Of a stretch of DNA of 64,000 nucleotides, positions 41,179 to 51,240 are shown piece by piece. Source of the DNA: Incurvaria masculella. Taxonomy: Eukaryota; Arthropoda; Insecta; Lepidoptera; Incurvariidae. The stretch is taken from positions 13,317,036-13,381,035 of the forward strand of contig OX335643.1 in the NCBI GenBank assembly GCA_946894095.1. The letters run 5' to 3'. The notes beneath the pieces are model-generated. The model saw only the letters and a program-made list of their open reading frames with translations. It did no database searches and had not been told where the DNA came from. The position numbers were made by a program, and so were the translations under genes. The stretch's first letter is position 1; every line of letters begins with the position of its first letter.

Positions 41179-41560
41179 TTGTATTTCCGGTTACATTACA
41201 TTTCTTTAACGATCAAAACCTTGGATAAAATACAAATATTTCACAATGATATGGTCCTTAATATGGTCTTGCTTCGCAATAGAAGGCATTTACTTGACCT
41301 AACTTTCCTCCACAAACTGATAAACGGTGACTTGGAATGCCCTGAAGTCCTAGGTAAAGTCGGTGTCTTGGTGCCAAGATTAAATTCTAGGTTACGTAAG
41401 AACAAAATTTTGAAGTTCCACTTTCGAATTCTAATTTAGCATCAGAGTCAAGGATGCCGAGAATGTTACGTTGTTATAATAATCTCCCCAGTTAAATGGA
41501 ATTTGATATTCTTAACTTTAGTTTAGTAAAAAACATATTGTTTCCCATTTGTCAGAAATG
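41179..41560 (+). pseudogene. Decayed non-LTR LINE, C-terminal part of ORF2
   Basis: The frame reads LLRNRRHLLDLTFLHKLING, then DLECPEVLGKVGVLVPR, resembling the post-RT region of CR1/I/Jockey-group elements (RR--DL-FLYKLL-G-ID-P-LL--I---VP-R). After HFRI the match continues in another frame: SNLASESRMPRMLRCYNNLP, then a stop, then FDILNFSLVKN, equivalent to the family's usual FN-SL--FK end. So there is at least one frameshift and one nonsense change. The match stops where the foldback at 41567 begins. Confidence 0.7.
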
Positions 41561-41566
41561 TATGAT

Positions 41567-41785
41567 ACTTTTGAGATTACCGCGGTCGTTAGACATGTTT
41601 GAAAAATGTTACAGCTCTCCACGCGGCAGGAAGAGACATTCTCCGACGTTTCGAGCTAATCATTCAGCCCGTTGTCAAGGAGGCATCCGCCGCAGCAGAC
41701 GACTGAGAATGAACGTCGGAGAATGTCTCTTCCTGCCGCATGAAAAGCGGTTACATTTTTCAAACATGTCAGAAATTTCAAAGAT
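41567..41785. mobile_element. Foldback MITE with perfect 28-bp inner arms
   Basis: Inner arms at about 41621-41648 (GCGGCAGGAAGAGACATTCT then CCGACGTT) and 41715-41742 are exact complements. Outer GACATGTTTGAAAAATGTTA pairs with TAACATTTTTCAAACATGTC except for one or two bases. The loop is CGAGCTAATCATTCAGCC to AAGGAGGCATCC. The flank GATACTTTTGAGATTACCGC before it also precedes the partial copy at 6631, so it belongs to the element. Confidence 0.85.
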
Positions 41786-42879
41786 GAATACACCTTTGTA
41801 TGTTATTTATATTTTGTTATAATAATTTACTCAGAAGAGTTTAATTTGAGTGCTGTTTATATCTATTTTTGGTACCCACATCCTGAATGTGTCACTTAGT
41901 CTTGTAGTATTGAACAGTTATATGTATGTTTACTGTTGGTGTACCTATTGCTGGCATGATGCCTCGTTCGGCATGTTGGTTTGTCATAACAATAAAAAAA
42001 CCTTAAACTTTAATGGACAAAATGTTTATCCTCCTAGCCGAAAATACAATAAGATTATATTAAAAGGGCTAAAATACTTCAAACAATTTATTTATGGATT
42101 CGTTTGGTAAAATTCGGTCAAAATTATTTCGAGCTTGTCGCCTGAATACAAAGTATAATAAATAGATATCCATCGCCTAAGTAATAAGATTCGCAGGATA
42201 CTTCCCTTATTAAATTCAAAAATATCCAATCATATCCGAGCTGTGGAAATTATATTTTATTTAAGTTACACTTTTATGTTTATAATTTTATTAAAACGTT
42301 CATAATTCAGGTAAGTAGATTTGGGTTGATTAAATGTTAACCTGATTATATTGAATGTATTTTCTTTCTAAACAAAGAAACCCACTTTTTCATCTTATTT
42401 TCTAATCGCCATATATGTTGTAGCGCTATCTTTTATTGCTTTTGAGAATACGAATTTAAAAACGGCCTAAAAATCTATATTTTCTAAAATGAGACGCTGA
42501 TAGAATCTTGATGTCCATACAAATTGTTTCAAACAATATAAACTTTATAAAAAAAATAATTTCGCTACACAAAAAATTTAAAAATTAACGCAATAACATG
42601 AAAAATTCCTGACCATTTCGTGAACTGCAAAACAAAAAGTTTGTACCATGAAATAGCGATCACAAAAAGCGTTTTTTACCATCTTATTCTGTGGTGACAG
42701 TAAACGACATTCTAATGATAATGGATGATGCCTCCCCAAGACGAGGCTCTCTCGTTTCTCCTGAATAGGTACACGATATAATTACTTAATGTACAAGTAA
42801 CATCTTGTTTATAAGGATAAAAAAAGATCCACTCTGGGCGATGGACAAAATTCGATAGGTGCCAACGAGGTCGGAAGGA
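41786..42879. other. No recognisable gene
   Basis: Frames at 41850-42110 (+) and others show only AT-rich random composition. Confidence 0.45.
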
Positions 42880-43095
42880 CTGGAGGAGCGATCAAAACTC
42901 ATTCGTATGGCGGCAGAGTAGCCACGAGTTAGTCCAAAACGTCTAATTGCCGTTAGTTCGATTACCGATTCGAGTCGCGCAACATCGAATGGAAGTTACA
43001 TTAAATATCATTCTGTGAAGCTTTTACATGTTCTTAAAATGAGAAAATAGTGAGGGAATTCGTAACCGAAATCACTCTTAGGCGCTGCAAATTTT
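42880..43095 (+). repeat. Interspersed repeat shared with 6566-6850
   Basis: CTCATTCGTATGGCGGCAGA, CCAAAACGTCTAATTGC, GATTCGAGTCGCGCAACATC, GAATTCGTAACCGAA. This copy lacks the nested foldback remnant, which shows the insertion in the other copy. Confidence 0.6.
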
Positions 43096-43227
43096 GTAAA
43101 AGTGGCTACACCGCGCCCTCTACATCCGAGAACTCATGAGGACTACATCTACAGGACTCGTGAGGACGACAGCTTATATTACTGATATTATAAATACACG
43201 TAAAACACGTCTTCACGCAAAACCAAT

Positions 43228-43283
43228 TTTGATGAATTTTGGTACATATAATATGTACCAATACATATAATATGTACCAAAAT
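43228..43283. repeat. Imperfect palindrome GGTACATATAATATGTACC, twice
   Basis: TTTTGGTACATATAATATGT then ACCAATACATATAATATGTA then CCAAAATTC: the central ACATATAATATGT is duplicated and the whole is nearly self-complementary over about 50 bp. Confidence 0.8.
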
Positions 43284-43389
43284 TCGTATAATCCATATAA
43301 TTTGGGACATAGTCTGAACCTCGGAGGACACAGGCTACCTTTTTTGGTGAAAATTAAAATAGGGCATGAAAGTTTGTATGGGAGGCGCA

Positions 43390-43450
43390 TTAAAATCCAG
43401 GAAATAATTCAGCCCGACATCAGTCGAGCGAAGCCTGGTAATAAATATGT
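43390..43450 (-). mobile_element. CTAGCTGYGGTACCCGGCT-family fragment
   Basis: CCAGGAAATAATTCAGCCCG then ACATCAGTCGAGCGAAGCC matches 19950-20000 (plus-strand text there: CTAGGAAATAATTCAGCTCG then ACATCAGTCC) but stops before the family terminus. Confidence 0.6.
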
Positions 43451-43934
43451 GTCTAATAATTCCACAGTTTATTTATTTATTTATTTATGTAAGCTTATTG
43501 CACTCAAAAAACTCGGGCAAAAGGTACAATTTAATGACGTTTAGTTTTGATACGTTACCCGTAAATTCCATCTCGAAAAAGGGTTTTTATGTGTAATTAG
43601 ACCTTACGATTAACTCTGGTGAAAAAATATAATTTTTAGCCCTTTTAGACTGCTGGTGCTCGGAATGAATGGGTAACAGATGTACGAGATGCGAGGTTGA
43701 GCTTAGTTTATGACTGAGGTAGAATTTATTACATATTTCAACATCGCGCCCTTACCCATCGCCGGCGATAAATCATCTGCGAATTATTTCAAGCGATATG
43801 TACCTAGGGCCTTTTGCAGACGAATAAAGCGCCTGGTCGCGTGATCAAGCCTAAGAAATGTAAGATAGAGACAGAACTAGTTATTCCTGGAAAACCCCTT
43901 GTTCCAGTAATGGTTTATGAAATAATATTTTTAA
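43451..43934. other. No recognisable gene
   Basis: Short ATTTATTTATTT at 43469; otherwise no structure seen. Confidence 0.5.
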
Positions 43935-44160
43935 AAAAATGTGACTGGACATGGATGGCTAATACAACACCCACCATAATGATATTGGCACAACACACCG
44001 AATTTCACACACAACCCACCCCAAAAGAATTAAGTGACCCGCTAGAACCTTCCCTTTATGAGCACAGCTACAGTGAACCGAATGGAAATACGGACAACTT
44101 TTCATTGCCGCTTCGATCATTTTTCACCCCGTCCCAACCCGAGTGGGCTATACCCAACAC
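43935..44160 (-). mobile_element. tRNA-derived SINE, 3' half, split by a 5S-headed SINE
   Basis: GTGACTGGACATGGATGGCT, AATACAACACCCACCATAAT, CTTCCCTTTATGAGCACAGC, CATTGCCGCTTCGATCA, GTCCCAACCCGAGTGGGC. The other half resumes at 44498. ACACACCGAATTTC / ACACAACCCACC is a small internal duplication. Confidence 0.8.
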
Positions 44161-44497
44161 ATGTACGACGCAGTGGTGCGACGCCTTGCGATTCGATAAG
44201 CTGGATGTGTGACCATTTTTAACCGTTGAGGCTGGCCGTGGTTCGGATTCCACGTTAAACTGTAGGTCCCCTCCCTTACTTACGAGGTGTTAGGGTTGAT
44301 CCCGCCCAGGTTGGTACCATCGCATTGAATGAACGATGGTCTGAGTGGCAATGAAAATTGACCGTGTTTTCCATCCAGTTCAATGTAGATGAGCAATATA
44401 AGGAAGGTCCTGGCATGACACCTAGTTCCTATGTGGTGTGTTAGGCTATATTGGACGGTCAGTTTGGTATTAGCCATCCATGTCAAGTTACATAAAA
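44161..44497 (+). mobile_element. 5S-headed SINE copy inserted in another SINE
   Basis: The head is degraded (ATTCGATAAGCTGGATG, TGTGACCATTTTTAACCG), but TTGAGGCTGGCCGTGGTTCG, GTAGGTCCCCTCCCTTACTT, ATCCCGCCCAGGTTGGTACC, AAGGTCCTGGCATGACACC, TATTAGCCATCCATGTCAAG and an A8 tail are clear and closest to the copy at 31627. Confidence 0.78.
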
Positions 44498-44690
44498 AAA
44501 ACTGCAGTTTAACATGGATTCCGAACCATGGAACAGCTCGCATTCGTAACGAAATGTATTTATACAGCTCAGAAAGAGAAAGAAGGTGGCTCATGCCATG
44601 GAAAGGGAATTTGATCGCAGTACTCTCGCATTTAAGCGAAGTCCACCCGCCCCTGAGCTACAAACCCCTCAAGAGCCGATTTTATGCATT
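44498..44690 (-). mobile_element. tRNA-derived SINE, 5' half of the split copy
   Basis: CTGCAGTTTAACATGGATTC, CGAACCATGGAACAGCTCGC, CTCAGAAAGAGAAAGAAGG, then the head near CCCCTGAGCTACAAACCCC. About 20 bp around the insertion point are missing. Confidence 0.8.
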
Positions 44691-44701
44691 GAAATGACTT
44701 T

Positions 44702-45087
44702 TTAACCGATTTCAAAAAAGGAGGAGGTCGAGTTGAGGACTGTATTTTTTATAGTTATTGATATTTTTTTTATTTCATAGCTGGTGCTTCCCGTCTAGTC
44801 CCATTTCAATTGGGTTTGGTCCTGACAATGCCATCCATGAGAAAATTTGCATTAAGTATGTGCGCGACAAATGGACGAATAACTCAATATCACGCAACCG
44901 ATTTCGATGATTATTTTTTTATTGGAAAGGACGTAATTAGTTACTGTACTTCAGATTCACTAAAAATAAAAAAATAAACAAACATTTTAACAAAAAACCG
45001 ACTTCAAAGATAATGTATTCCAGAACAAACTAACATGCACTAAAAAGTAAAAAAAATATTGCATTAATGTTATTTTTGGAGTCGGTG
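44702..45087. mobile_element. ACCGAYTTCAAAA-ended non-autonomous element
   Basis: The left end AACCGATTTCAAAAAAGGAG and the right end TTTTTGGAGTCGGT are inverted (ACCGAYTTC / GAGTCGGT). The internal AAAAAACCGACTTCAAAG at 44994 is a third copy of the end. The left end is shared with 51127-51240. No coding capacity. Confidence 0.65.
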
Positions 45088-45253
45088 TCAGCCAAGGTTC
45101 TCTTGACTGGCGCGGCGCGTGCCCGGCGTGTTCACTTGCTCCCCTCCCACCGCGGCCCCAGTCTCGCCTCTCGCCTCGTCAAGTCGCGCGTGCGACACAA
45201 GCACATCTCACCTATAACTATGTATGTAGTTACAAAACTGCCTTGGCTGACAC
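45085..45253. repeat. GC-rich block bounded by GTGTCAGCCAAGG inverted repeats
   Basis: GTGTCAGCCAAGG (45085-45097) and CCTTGGCTGACAC (45241-45253) are exact 13-bp complements around a GC-rich core (GGCGCGGCGCGTGCCCGGCG, CACCGCGGCCCCAGTCTCGC). It overlaps the end of the preceding element, so the two may be parts of one composite. Confidence 0.7.
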
Positions 45254-45414
45254 TGTTTTGGAATACTTTTTCTTTATAGTCGGTGTAATTTGTTAAAATT
45301 TTTGTTTTGTTCAAAGTCTTATAAGCTACGTCTCAAACTTAATCATCCGAAAGTGCGCTAAACTTAGCGAAGGAAAATTCTTTAATCAATGTATCATTAC
45401 AATCTATTTCTTTA
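45254..45414. other. Short spacer
   Basis: Nothing recognised. Confidence 0.5.
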
Positions 45415-45760
45415 ATACTAATACCAAACACCAATTTCCCGAAGGATTTTCGTGTCCTGCCGGAGCACTTTCGTGCTCACCTCCGTGAGCACGGCTAATT
45501 TTAACTGGATGGCAAAAAGGGCCGATTTTCAATTGCCGTCCCGACCATATTTCATCAAATGTGATGGTAACAACCTGGGCGGGTTGTACTCTACCACTTG
45601 GTATGTACAGGGGACCTACAGTTTTACATGGATCACGAACCATGAATTGATGCGCATTCTGTTGGAAACGAGCGAAAGTAGGATTTAAACCTAGGATTTG
45701 AACCCGCGGTCTCCAACACAGGATACCACAATCGTTAACCACTAGACCAGTAGGTCTATT
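45415..45760 (-). mobile_element. tRNA-derived SINE with the most tRNA-like head
   Basis: The head complement GGATTTGAACCCGCGGTCTC (box B) and CAATCGTTAACCACTAGACC (box A, TGGTCTAGTGGTTAACG on the minus strand) keep a nearly intact tRNA upper half. The body has CCGAAGGATTTTCGTG, GAGCACGGCTAATTTTAACT, AATGTGATGGTAACAACCTG, CAGTTTTACATGGATCACG. A 17-bp near-duplication of CGTGCTCACCTCCGTGAGCA is at 45472-45492. Confidence 0.82.
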
Positions 45761-45954
45761 CGTAGAGTTCCGCACTCAGGAATTTCACTTTTATAGTGCT
45801 TTTCAAAGCGGTTTCTCGACGGAAAGATTCCGGAGGATTTTAATTCTTCAAGGTTTTCCTTCGAGAAACGTCTACAGTTCAAGGCAAAGAACAAAGAAAT
45901 AAAAAAAATAGCAATCCTATTTTTCAATGGTTTGAAAATATAATTTCAAGTTAG

Positions 45955-46385
45955 ACGAAAAAGTATATTTACTTAAGTCAACCTAGGGCTGGCTCTAGCG
46001 TCTGAAGTACGATTTTGGTGACGACGGCAATATGTTTGAATGTTCAATCTTTACAGTCAGTGCCCGCAACGCAGATGAAGCGTTAAATAAATGTATTTAG
46101 GAATAATCTTAAACACTGTGTTAGTAGGATGCATTGATTAAGGAAAGAGATTGATTCCAAATTATGGGTATAAAGCCGGTGGCGAAATTGGTAGACGCAA
46201 CACCCGCAAATGGTATGTTTTGCTGGTTCTGGTCTAGCCCTGCAGTATGTTCGTAAAGTTGTTATTTTTACTGGACTCTTTCTTTAATTAATGTGTCCTT
46301 GCTTCATGGTCGACTAAACATGCATACATGACACATTCCTTGGAATAGGCTACTACCTACTTAGACGAAAAAGTATATTTACATA
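45955..46385 (+). repeat. CGAAAAAGTATATTTAC-family unit with terminal direct repeats
   Basis: TTAGACGAAAAAGTATATTT occurs at about 45953 and again at about 46361, bracketing some 406 bp. The right part (CTTTCTTTAATTAATGTGTC, CTTGCTTCATGGTCGACTAA, TGACACATTCCTTGGAATAG) is the family also found at 1-95 and 57335-57445. The left part contains the tRNA-like sequence at 46175. Confidence 0.6.
46175..46255 (+). pseudogene. Bacterial-type tRNA-Leu-like sequence, decayed
   Basis: GTGGCGAAATTGGTAGACGC (46179-46198) is identical to the D-arm region of bacterial tRNA-Leu such as E. coli leuW. Downstream, ACACC-CGCAAAT-GGTAT forms a 4/5-paired anticodon stem with a 7-nt loop whose central CAA is a Leu anticodon, and GCTGG-TTCTGGT-CTAGC forms a fully paired five-bp T-stem (one wobble) with a 7-nt loop. 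The long variable arm of tRNA-Leu and a paired acceptor stem are missing, and loop position 33 is G. So it cannot be a working tRNA. Insect nuclear tRNA-Leu does not have this D-arm. Origin could be bacterial, organellar or a SINE-type head of that origin. Confidence 0.5.
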
Positions 46386-46465
46386 ATTAGTATTTTTGGT
46401 GTAAAAGCCATCGTTAACTTAATACCTACGTAGATTATTTAGAGCTCTCGCCAAATTTATAAAGT

Positions 46466-46482
46466 GTATATATATATATATA
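46466..46482. repeat. (TA)n microsatellite
   Basis: Eight TA units followed by TTTATATAG. Confidence 0.9.
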
Positions 46483-46490
46483 TTTATATA

Positions 46491-47279
46491 GTTGTATAGT
46501 TCAAATATATGATAGATAAATTCTCAAGTTCTATGAAATCAAACACGAACGCAGTTAGGAATGCCTGACCATTCTCAAAAGCACATTTAATGACACAGTA
46601 AAAGGGTAACCCAACCCCGCCGTAGTGACATTAAGTTGACCTTTTTTAAACAAAGCCTTATTCAGGCACAAAGCATTTTCCGGGAAAGGCTCCTGAATAC
46701 AGTTGTCGCGTGTGGAAAGAACTCCTAAGTTCGTCGAGCCCATTTGTCTCGAGAATCATAAGAAACTAAATCCTGGAAAGCAAGGAATTACTTAAGGGTC
46801 TTTCTGTTTTACCCTTCAAGGACTTAGGGCTGGAACACAATTTATTTTATACGCTTTCGCCGTAGTAAAGTTACGAACGATGTCACTCAAATATTGTTAA
46901 ACTCACGTTGAAATACTCATGATTTATTTAAATCTAAAATCTGCTTTGGTTATATCGTGCTGGTGTAGATAATTCAGCTGGAAAGAAAGGTTCTTTATCC
47001 TCTTATTATCAAACCTTTTCTACCGAACGTTTTACGTACATATTCCTCATATTTGGGAAGACAGCGCAGAACATGCCAACTAAAAATATATTCAAAAGCA
47101 CTTAAAACCACTACTTACTCAAGTGAAGGGGAAAACAACGTAAGCGTGACTCAATATATAAAAACGTAATCCAAAAATATCGGTAATCATTTTAAAGTTT
47201 AGCTACACATAATATAACATGTGAGTAAAATGTTCGAATGAAATACTAAACATCATTAAAATACACCTCTAAAACTCAC
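46491..47279. other. No recognisable gene; would be intron start if the exon at 47280 is real
   Basis: AT-rich; nothing recognised. Confidence 0.45.
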
Positions 47280-47339
47280 CGGGCCCTTTTCATACTTTTC
47301 ATAATACTGATAAGTGTTGCACCAATCAATCCATTCCAT
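47280..47339 (-). CDS. Candidate first coding exon (20 codons), unrecognised
   Basis: ATG at 47339 opens a frame that reads MEWIDWCNTYQYYEKYEKGP and ends in phase 0 at CCCG|GTGAGT, a strong donor (47279-47274). Upstream to about 47650 the DNA is GC-richer than its surroundings (CACAACCGCGCTCGCGAAG) and looks like a promoter or 5' UTR. An upstream 17-codon ORF starts at a perfect AAAATGGCC context (47507). No TATA box and no second exon were identified, so both the exon and the gene are tentative. Confidence 0.3.
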
Positions 47340-47650
47340 ATATTCAAATTAACAGCTGCAACCACTGTACACAGCACTAGAATTTTTAACGATATTGATC
47401 TATTATGCCTCAGAGTTTTACATTAAAATCTATTTAAATTTGGAATCACCGCACTAACTTTCAAGTAATGAAACAATTTTGCATTTGGAACGAGTTAAGT
47501 CGGCCATTTTAATTTAGAAATTCGAAGTTTCATGTGCGTCTGGCGAGCTTCCGGACACAACCGCGCTCGCGAAGTCGTTCTATTAAACTGGCAGTTTCTG
47601 CTTACACACTATTGTAGTGCTTGCTGACCTATGCTCGCTCAGACTGCCAC
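47340..47650 (-). promoter_or_regulatory. Possible promoter and 5' UTR
   Basis: Local GC enrichment and an AAAATGGCC upstream ORF (47507-47454) precede the candidate exon at 47280. Initiator-like GGCAGTCTGAG lies near 47648 on the minus strand. Evidence is compositional only. Confidence 0.2.
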
Positions 47651-48149
47651 TGTCGTCACTGTAAAATCGATGTCTGTCCGTCTCACTAGCTTAGTGCGAA
47701 ATGATAGAGACGCACAGTCGAGTGCACGCAATTTTAGCTATTCTGTTCAGGAGTAGTCTTCAACTGTAGAATGGAAATGATAAGGCCGGGCATCGCCGTG
47801 CGGGGTGTGTGGGAAAACTCGGAAAATTAATAAGAGACGACGCTATTATCAGCGTTAATGAGCCGTCCGAGCGGCACGAAATTTTTATTACGTAATAAGC
47901 AGATACGATATCACGAGAGCGCTTATCTAAATGAAAACATTGTTCCCATTACTACTCTTGAAACCTTTCGAGGAAGGCTTTCCAAATTTTACCAAGGTTA
48001 ATATCAAAACGAAAGAAAAATAAATGATTACAGTTTTTTTAATACACAAGGACTTGTAAAACGAAAGGATATATAGTTCCAGTAATTAAAAGCATACAAG
48101 TGGCCACACTGCTTTTCTTTCCCTGCTAACAGGCGACAAACATTTTTGT
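47651..48149. other. No recognisable gene
   Basis: Nothing recognised. Confidence 0.45.
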
Positions 48150-48330
48150 TGTTCGTGGTTTGGAATCTACCTAAAACTGTTGGTATCGTAGCATTGAAAG
48201 GATGACGTTCGAAGCGGCAATTAAAACTGTCCGTGATTTTAACCCAGAGCAATGCAGTCGTTCTTAATAATGAATTTCATTGCAATGCAGCTAGTTCCCT
48301 AGGATTAGACTGGACATGAAGTCCAGTTAA
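48150..48330 (+). mobile_element. SINE fragment, diverged
   Basis: GTTCGTGGTTTGGAATC, CTGTTGGTATCGTAGCATTG, GATGACGTTCGAAGCGGCAA, AACTGTCCGTGATTTTAACC, AGCTAGTTCCCTAGGATTAG follow the SINE body order. Confidence 0.65.
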
Positions 48331-50144
48331 ATTAGAAAGAAACACTAAAATATGCTTAACATCTTTGAAAATTCCTTTCAGGTCAAATCTTTGAATGTAC
48401 AGTCAAAAAGGGGTTTATTATATTATGCGTAGGAGGTACCTTTAATTTTAATTGTTACTGAAACTCTGCATGTAGTTATACCCAGAAACTTGATTTATAA
48501 CATAATTTTATTAGGATGGATGTATAGGCTCTCGTATTTGTAAATATATATTGAATTTTATGAAAGTGAGATAGGGCCTTGAAGTTATATGTAATTTTAT
48601 CATTATTTAACACTGCCAAATCATCAATATATCTGTAAGCACCAGCCATTCAACTGAATCGGGCTGACTCCTAGTGTCCGATACCAAAATCGACTTTGGT
48701 GTAGACAGCAATAATATTGATATCTTGCAGTCAAAATGCCTAAGCGTCGGATCAATACGCGAAATCATCAGCGCCATTCGATAGTTTCTTCTTAACTTAA
48801 TCTGGTTATACACTGTCCAATATCAGTCGGGTATAGAAGGATTCAAATAAACCCCAAGTTGCTAATAGTTGAATCTGGGACACGATTTTTTTCCCGCCAT
48901 GCTGTTAAGCCTTATGTCATGGACTACTATAGTCAGAATATTAGCATGATGTTATCCACCAAATTGAATTGTTGATGTTCCCGAAATAGACGCAAACGTT
49001 TGGAAGAAAGACGTCACTGCCAGAGAGTCAATATTTTCTTATTTATTCGTGCTACTGAAAACATCTTCAGTTCAAATTCAGATCAAACGGCTTTCAAGTT
49101 ATGAAACAAAAATTATGAAGATGTTGGGGATCGGTGTTTCGCTAATGGAATTTTCAACTTTCTGTCCGGACAAAGGTTATGTATAAACATTTTCAAATTC
49201 TTTTTTAAATTTACTCATATATTTCTTGCTTATGTAGCCCATTTCCATTCCACGATATCATGAAAGTATTACCTGAGCATATCTGATCGATCCTTTCGAT
49301 CAAGCAGTTTACTCACTGCTTCCGAATTGATGAAGTCATGATAGAAAATAGAATTCAAATATTTCTGAAATACTACACTGAGAGCTACACCCAATTGTTT
49401 ACAATAAATCTTGTACCGTATCTGGATCTTTTCGTGTTAGAAGGGAAGTCTTCTCTTCGGACAAATCTGATTTATATTGTTTATCTGGATTATCAAACTA
49501 TCGGTCGCTTCGTAGTTTTCAACGGAAATATCCCAATTCAAGCAAGTTCGGCAAAATTATCCGCAAATTGATATCAATTTATTTTGTACATAATAACTAT
49601 ATTAATAAACAAAATAGTTTATTTATTTCAGTACAGAAAAAGGCACATCCGTGGATTGGGTCTATGGGTGTATTGTCGCCTTCAATCCAGAGTTATATTT
49701 ACGTCTTCATTTTTTATGAGAGATAAAATGTTTATTTCATTGCTATTGCCGGTCGGAGCCTGGGAAACTTGTCGAGATCGCTATTCACGACACAAATGTA
49801 ATGGAATACGGTCCCTACGGTAATGAAAACTGGTGAAACGGTGCTTAAAATCTTTCCAACTTTCGCATTTGCATCAAAGCATCTTGCATGGGACGCACCA
49901 TAAACCCCTTAAGACTTCTGCACCGAAGAAGATAACATTATATAACATTGTCCACTGTAACCGTGTCAAAATGTGGTTTCACTGATGACTATCGTATCGT
50001 ATTCTGCGATGTTGTTGCGAGCACGCAAGCCAGAGTCGGTCCGATGCACGGAGCTAGCATGAGCGCTGCGCTTACAAGACGAACACAGTGTGGGACTGAG
50101 AAGCCAACTCCCGCGAATTAGAGAGTGATGGAACATACCTATTA
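48331..50144. other. No recognisable gene
   Basis: Several open frames of 65-80 codons (48813-48607 -, 49338-49571 +, 49584-49823 +) show no domain. No repeat from elsewhere in the window was recognised here. Confidence 0.45.
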
Positions 50145-50440
50145 AAACCCCTAGTCCGACTTGTCACCTCAAACCAATCGACTGGCGTTTTCAAATATAT
50201 GGAGAATCGAGGAACGCGTTGCGAACTATCATTTACGAGTCTGAGTTTGATTTGACAGCTTACTCATCGTCGCCGTCAATACGTTTACGCATACTCCGCG
50301 TTAACAAACACATTTGGTAGACCGATCAGGTCGAAAAAATTGTAAAACTTTTATGGGTTTTGACGTTTTTACGTAACTTCAAAGATCCATAAATTCCAAT
50401 TTAGGTGAAAGTACGACAGCTCAAATCCGTCAACTTTTAG
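50145..50440. mobile_element. Single arm of the giant foldback family
   Basis: GTCCGACTTGTCACCTCAAA, AATCGACTGGCGTTTTCAAA, TGCGAACTATCATTTACGAG, GAGTTTGATTTGACAGCTTA, ATGGGTTTTGACGTTTTTAC, GTAACTTCAAAGATCC and CCAATTTAGGTGA parallel one arm of 55318-55925. Its partner arm is absent. Confidence 0.7.
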
Positions 50441-50536
50441 AATCGCTGTAACCACACGATGCCACAGCTTATTAAATGCAAACTATCTATTTTTTATAAA
50501 AAAAAAACACGTTTTAAAAAACTACAATAATGGTAC

Positions 50537-50581
50537 CCTCATAATCCACAAATACGCAGGTCGTATTTGTGGATTATGAGG
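50537..50581. repeat. Perfect 20-bp inverted repeat (hairpin)
   Basis: CCTCATAATCCACAAATACG (50537-50556) and its exact complement (50562-50581) enclose the 5-nt loop CAGGT. Same geometry as 3335-3378 but unrelated sequence. Confidence 0.9.
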
Positions 50582-51126
50582 TGAACGTAATTAATAATCC
50601 GAAAAAATACAATTTTTTTCTAATAAATAAGAGGTCACCCACACTGATTCTTTGTCAACCATATTTCTTAAATTTTCCTCGTTATGACAATGTGAAACTT
50701 AAAACATAATTTCAGATCATTTATTTTCAGCTGCATGGCGATTTTGAAATTTCGGTAAATGTATGAAACCATTTTGTTCTGATCGGTCAGTTGAATTTGC
50801 GTGATGATGTCCGATGTTTGAACACTTATATTTATCTCTACACAGTAGGTTGGTCTTACCGTACCTAAGATGAATAGACCAGAATGAGAAAAGTACTTTG
50901 GTAAGTAAGACCTTGACGACGACTTCGTGGAAACTGTTCCAGCACAATTCTTTTCTTCTCGTTTTTCTCGGCGCTGACGATATAAATAAGTTTTTCTTAT
51001 TATATTACGAACTCCATATCATCTAAGATGCCTGGTAAGAGCAAAATGAGTAAATGTGATGATTAAATATGAAATTTAACATTAGTGACCCTAAGGTAAT
51101 TATGATAATGTTCAATGATTACTGTT
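50582..51126. other. No recognisable gene
   Basis: The minus-strand frame 50947-50717 is unrecognised and lacks splice or start support. Confidence 0.45.
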
Positions 51127-51240
51127 TTTAACCGACTTCAAAAAGGAGGAGGTTCTCAATTCGTCTGTATGTTTTTTTTTTGCTTTTTTTATGTTTGTTA
51201 CCTCATAACATTTTACTTGCTTTATATCTTTAATACATTT
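51127..51240. mobile_element. ACCGACTTCAAAA-ended element, one end only
   Basis: TTTTTAACCGACTTCAAAAA then GGAGGAGGTTCTCAATTCG matches the left end of 44702-45087 (GGAGGAGGTCGAGTTGAGG). The other end was not located. Confidence 0.6.

Noticed and set aside
45680..45760. A functional tRNA gene
   Set aside because: Boxes A and B are good, but acceptor and anticodon stems do not close and the sequence continues into the SINE body.
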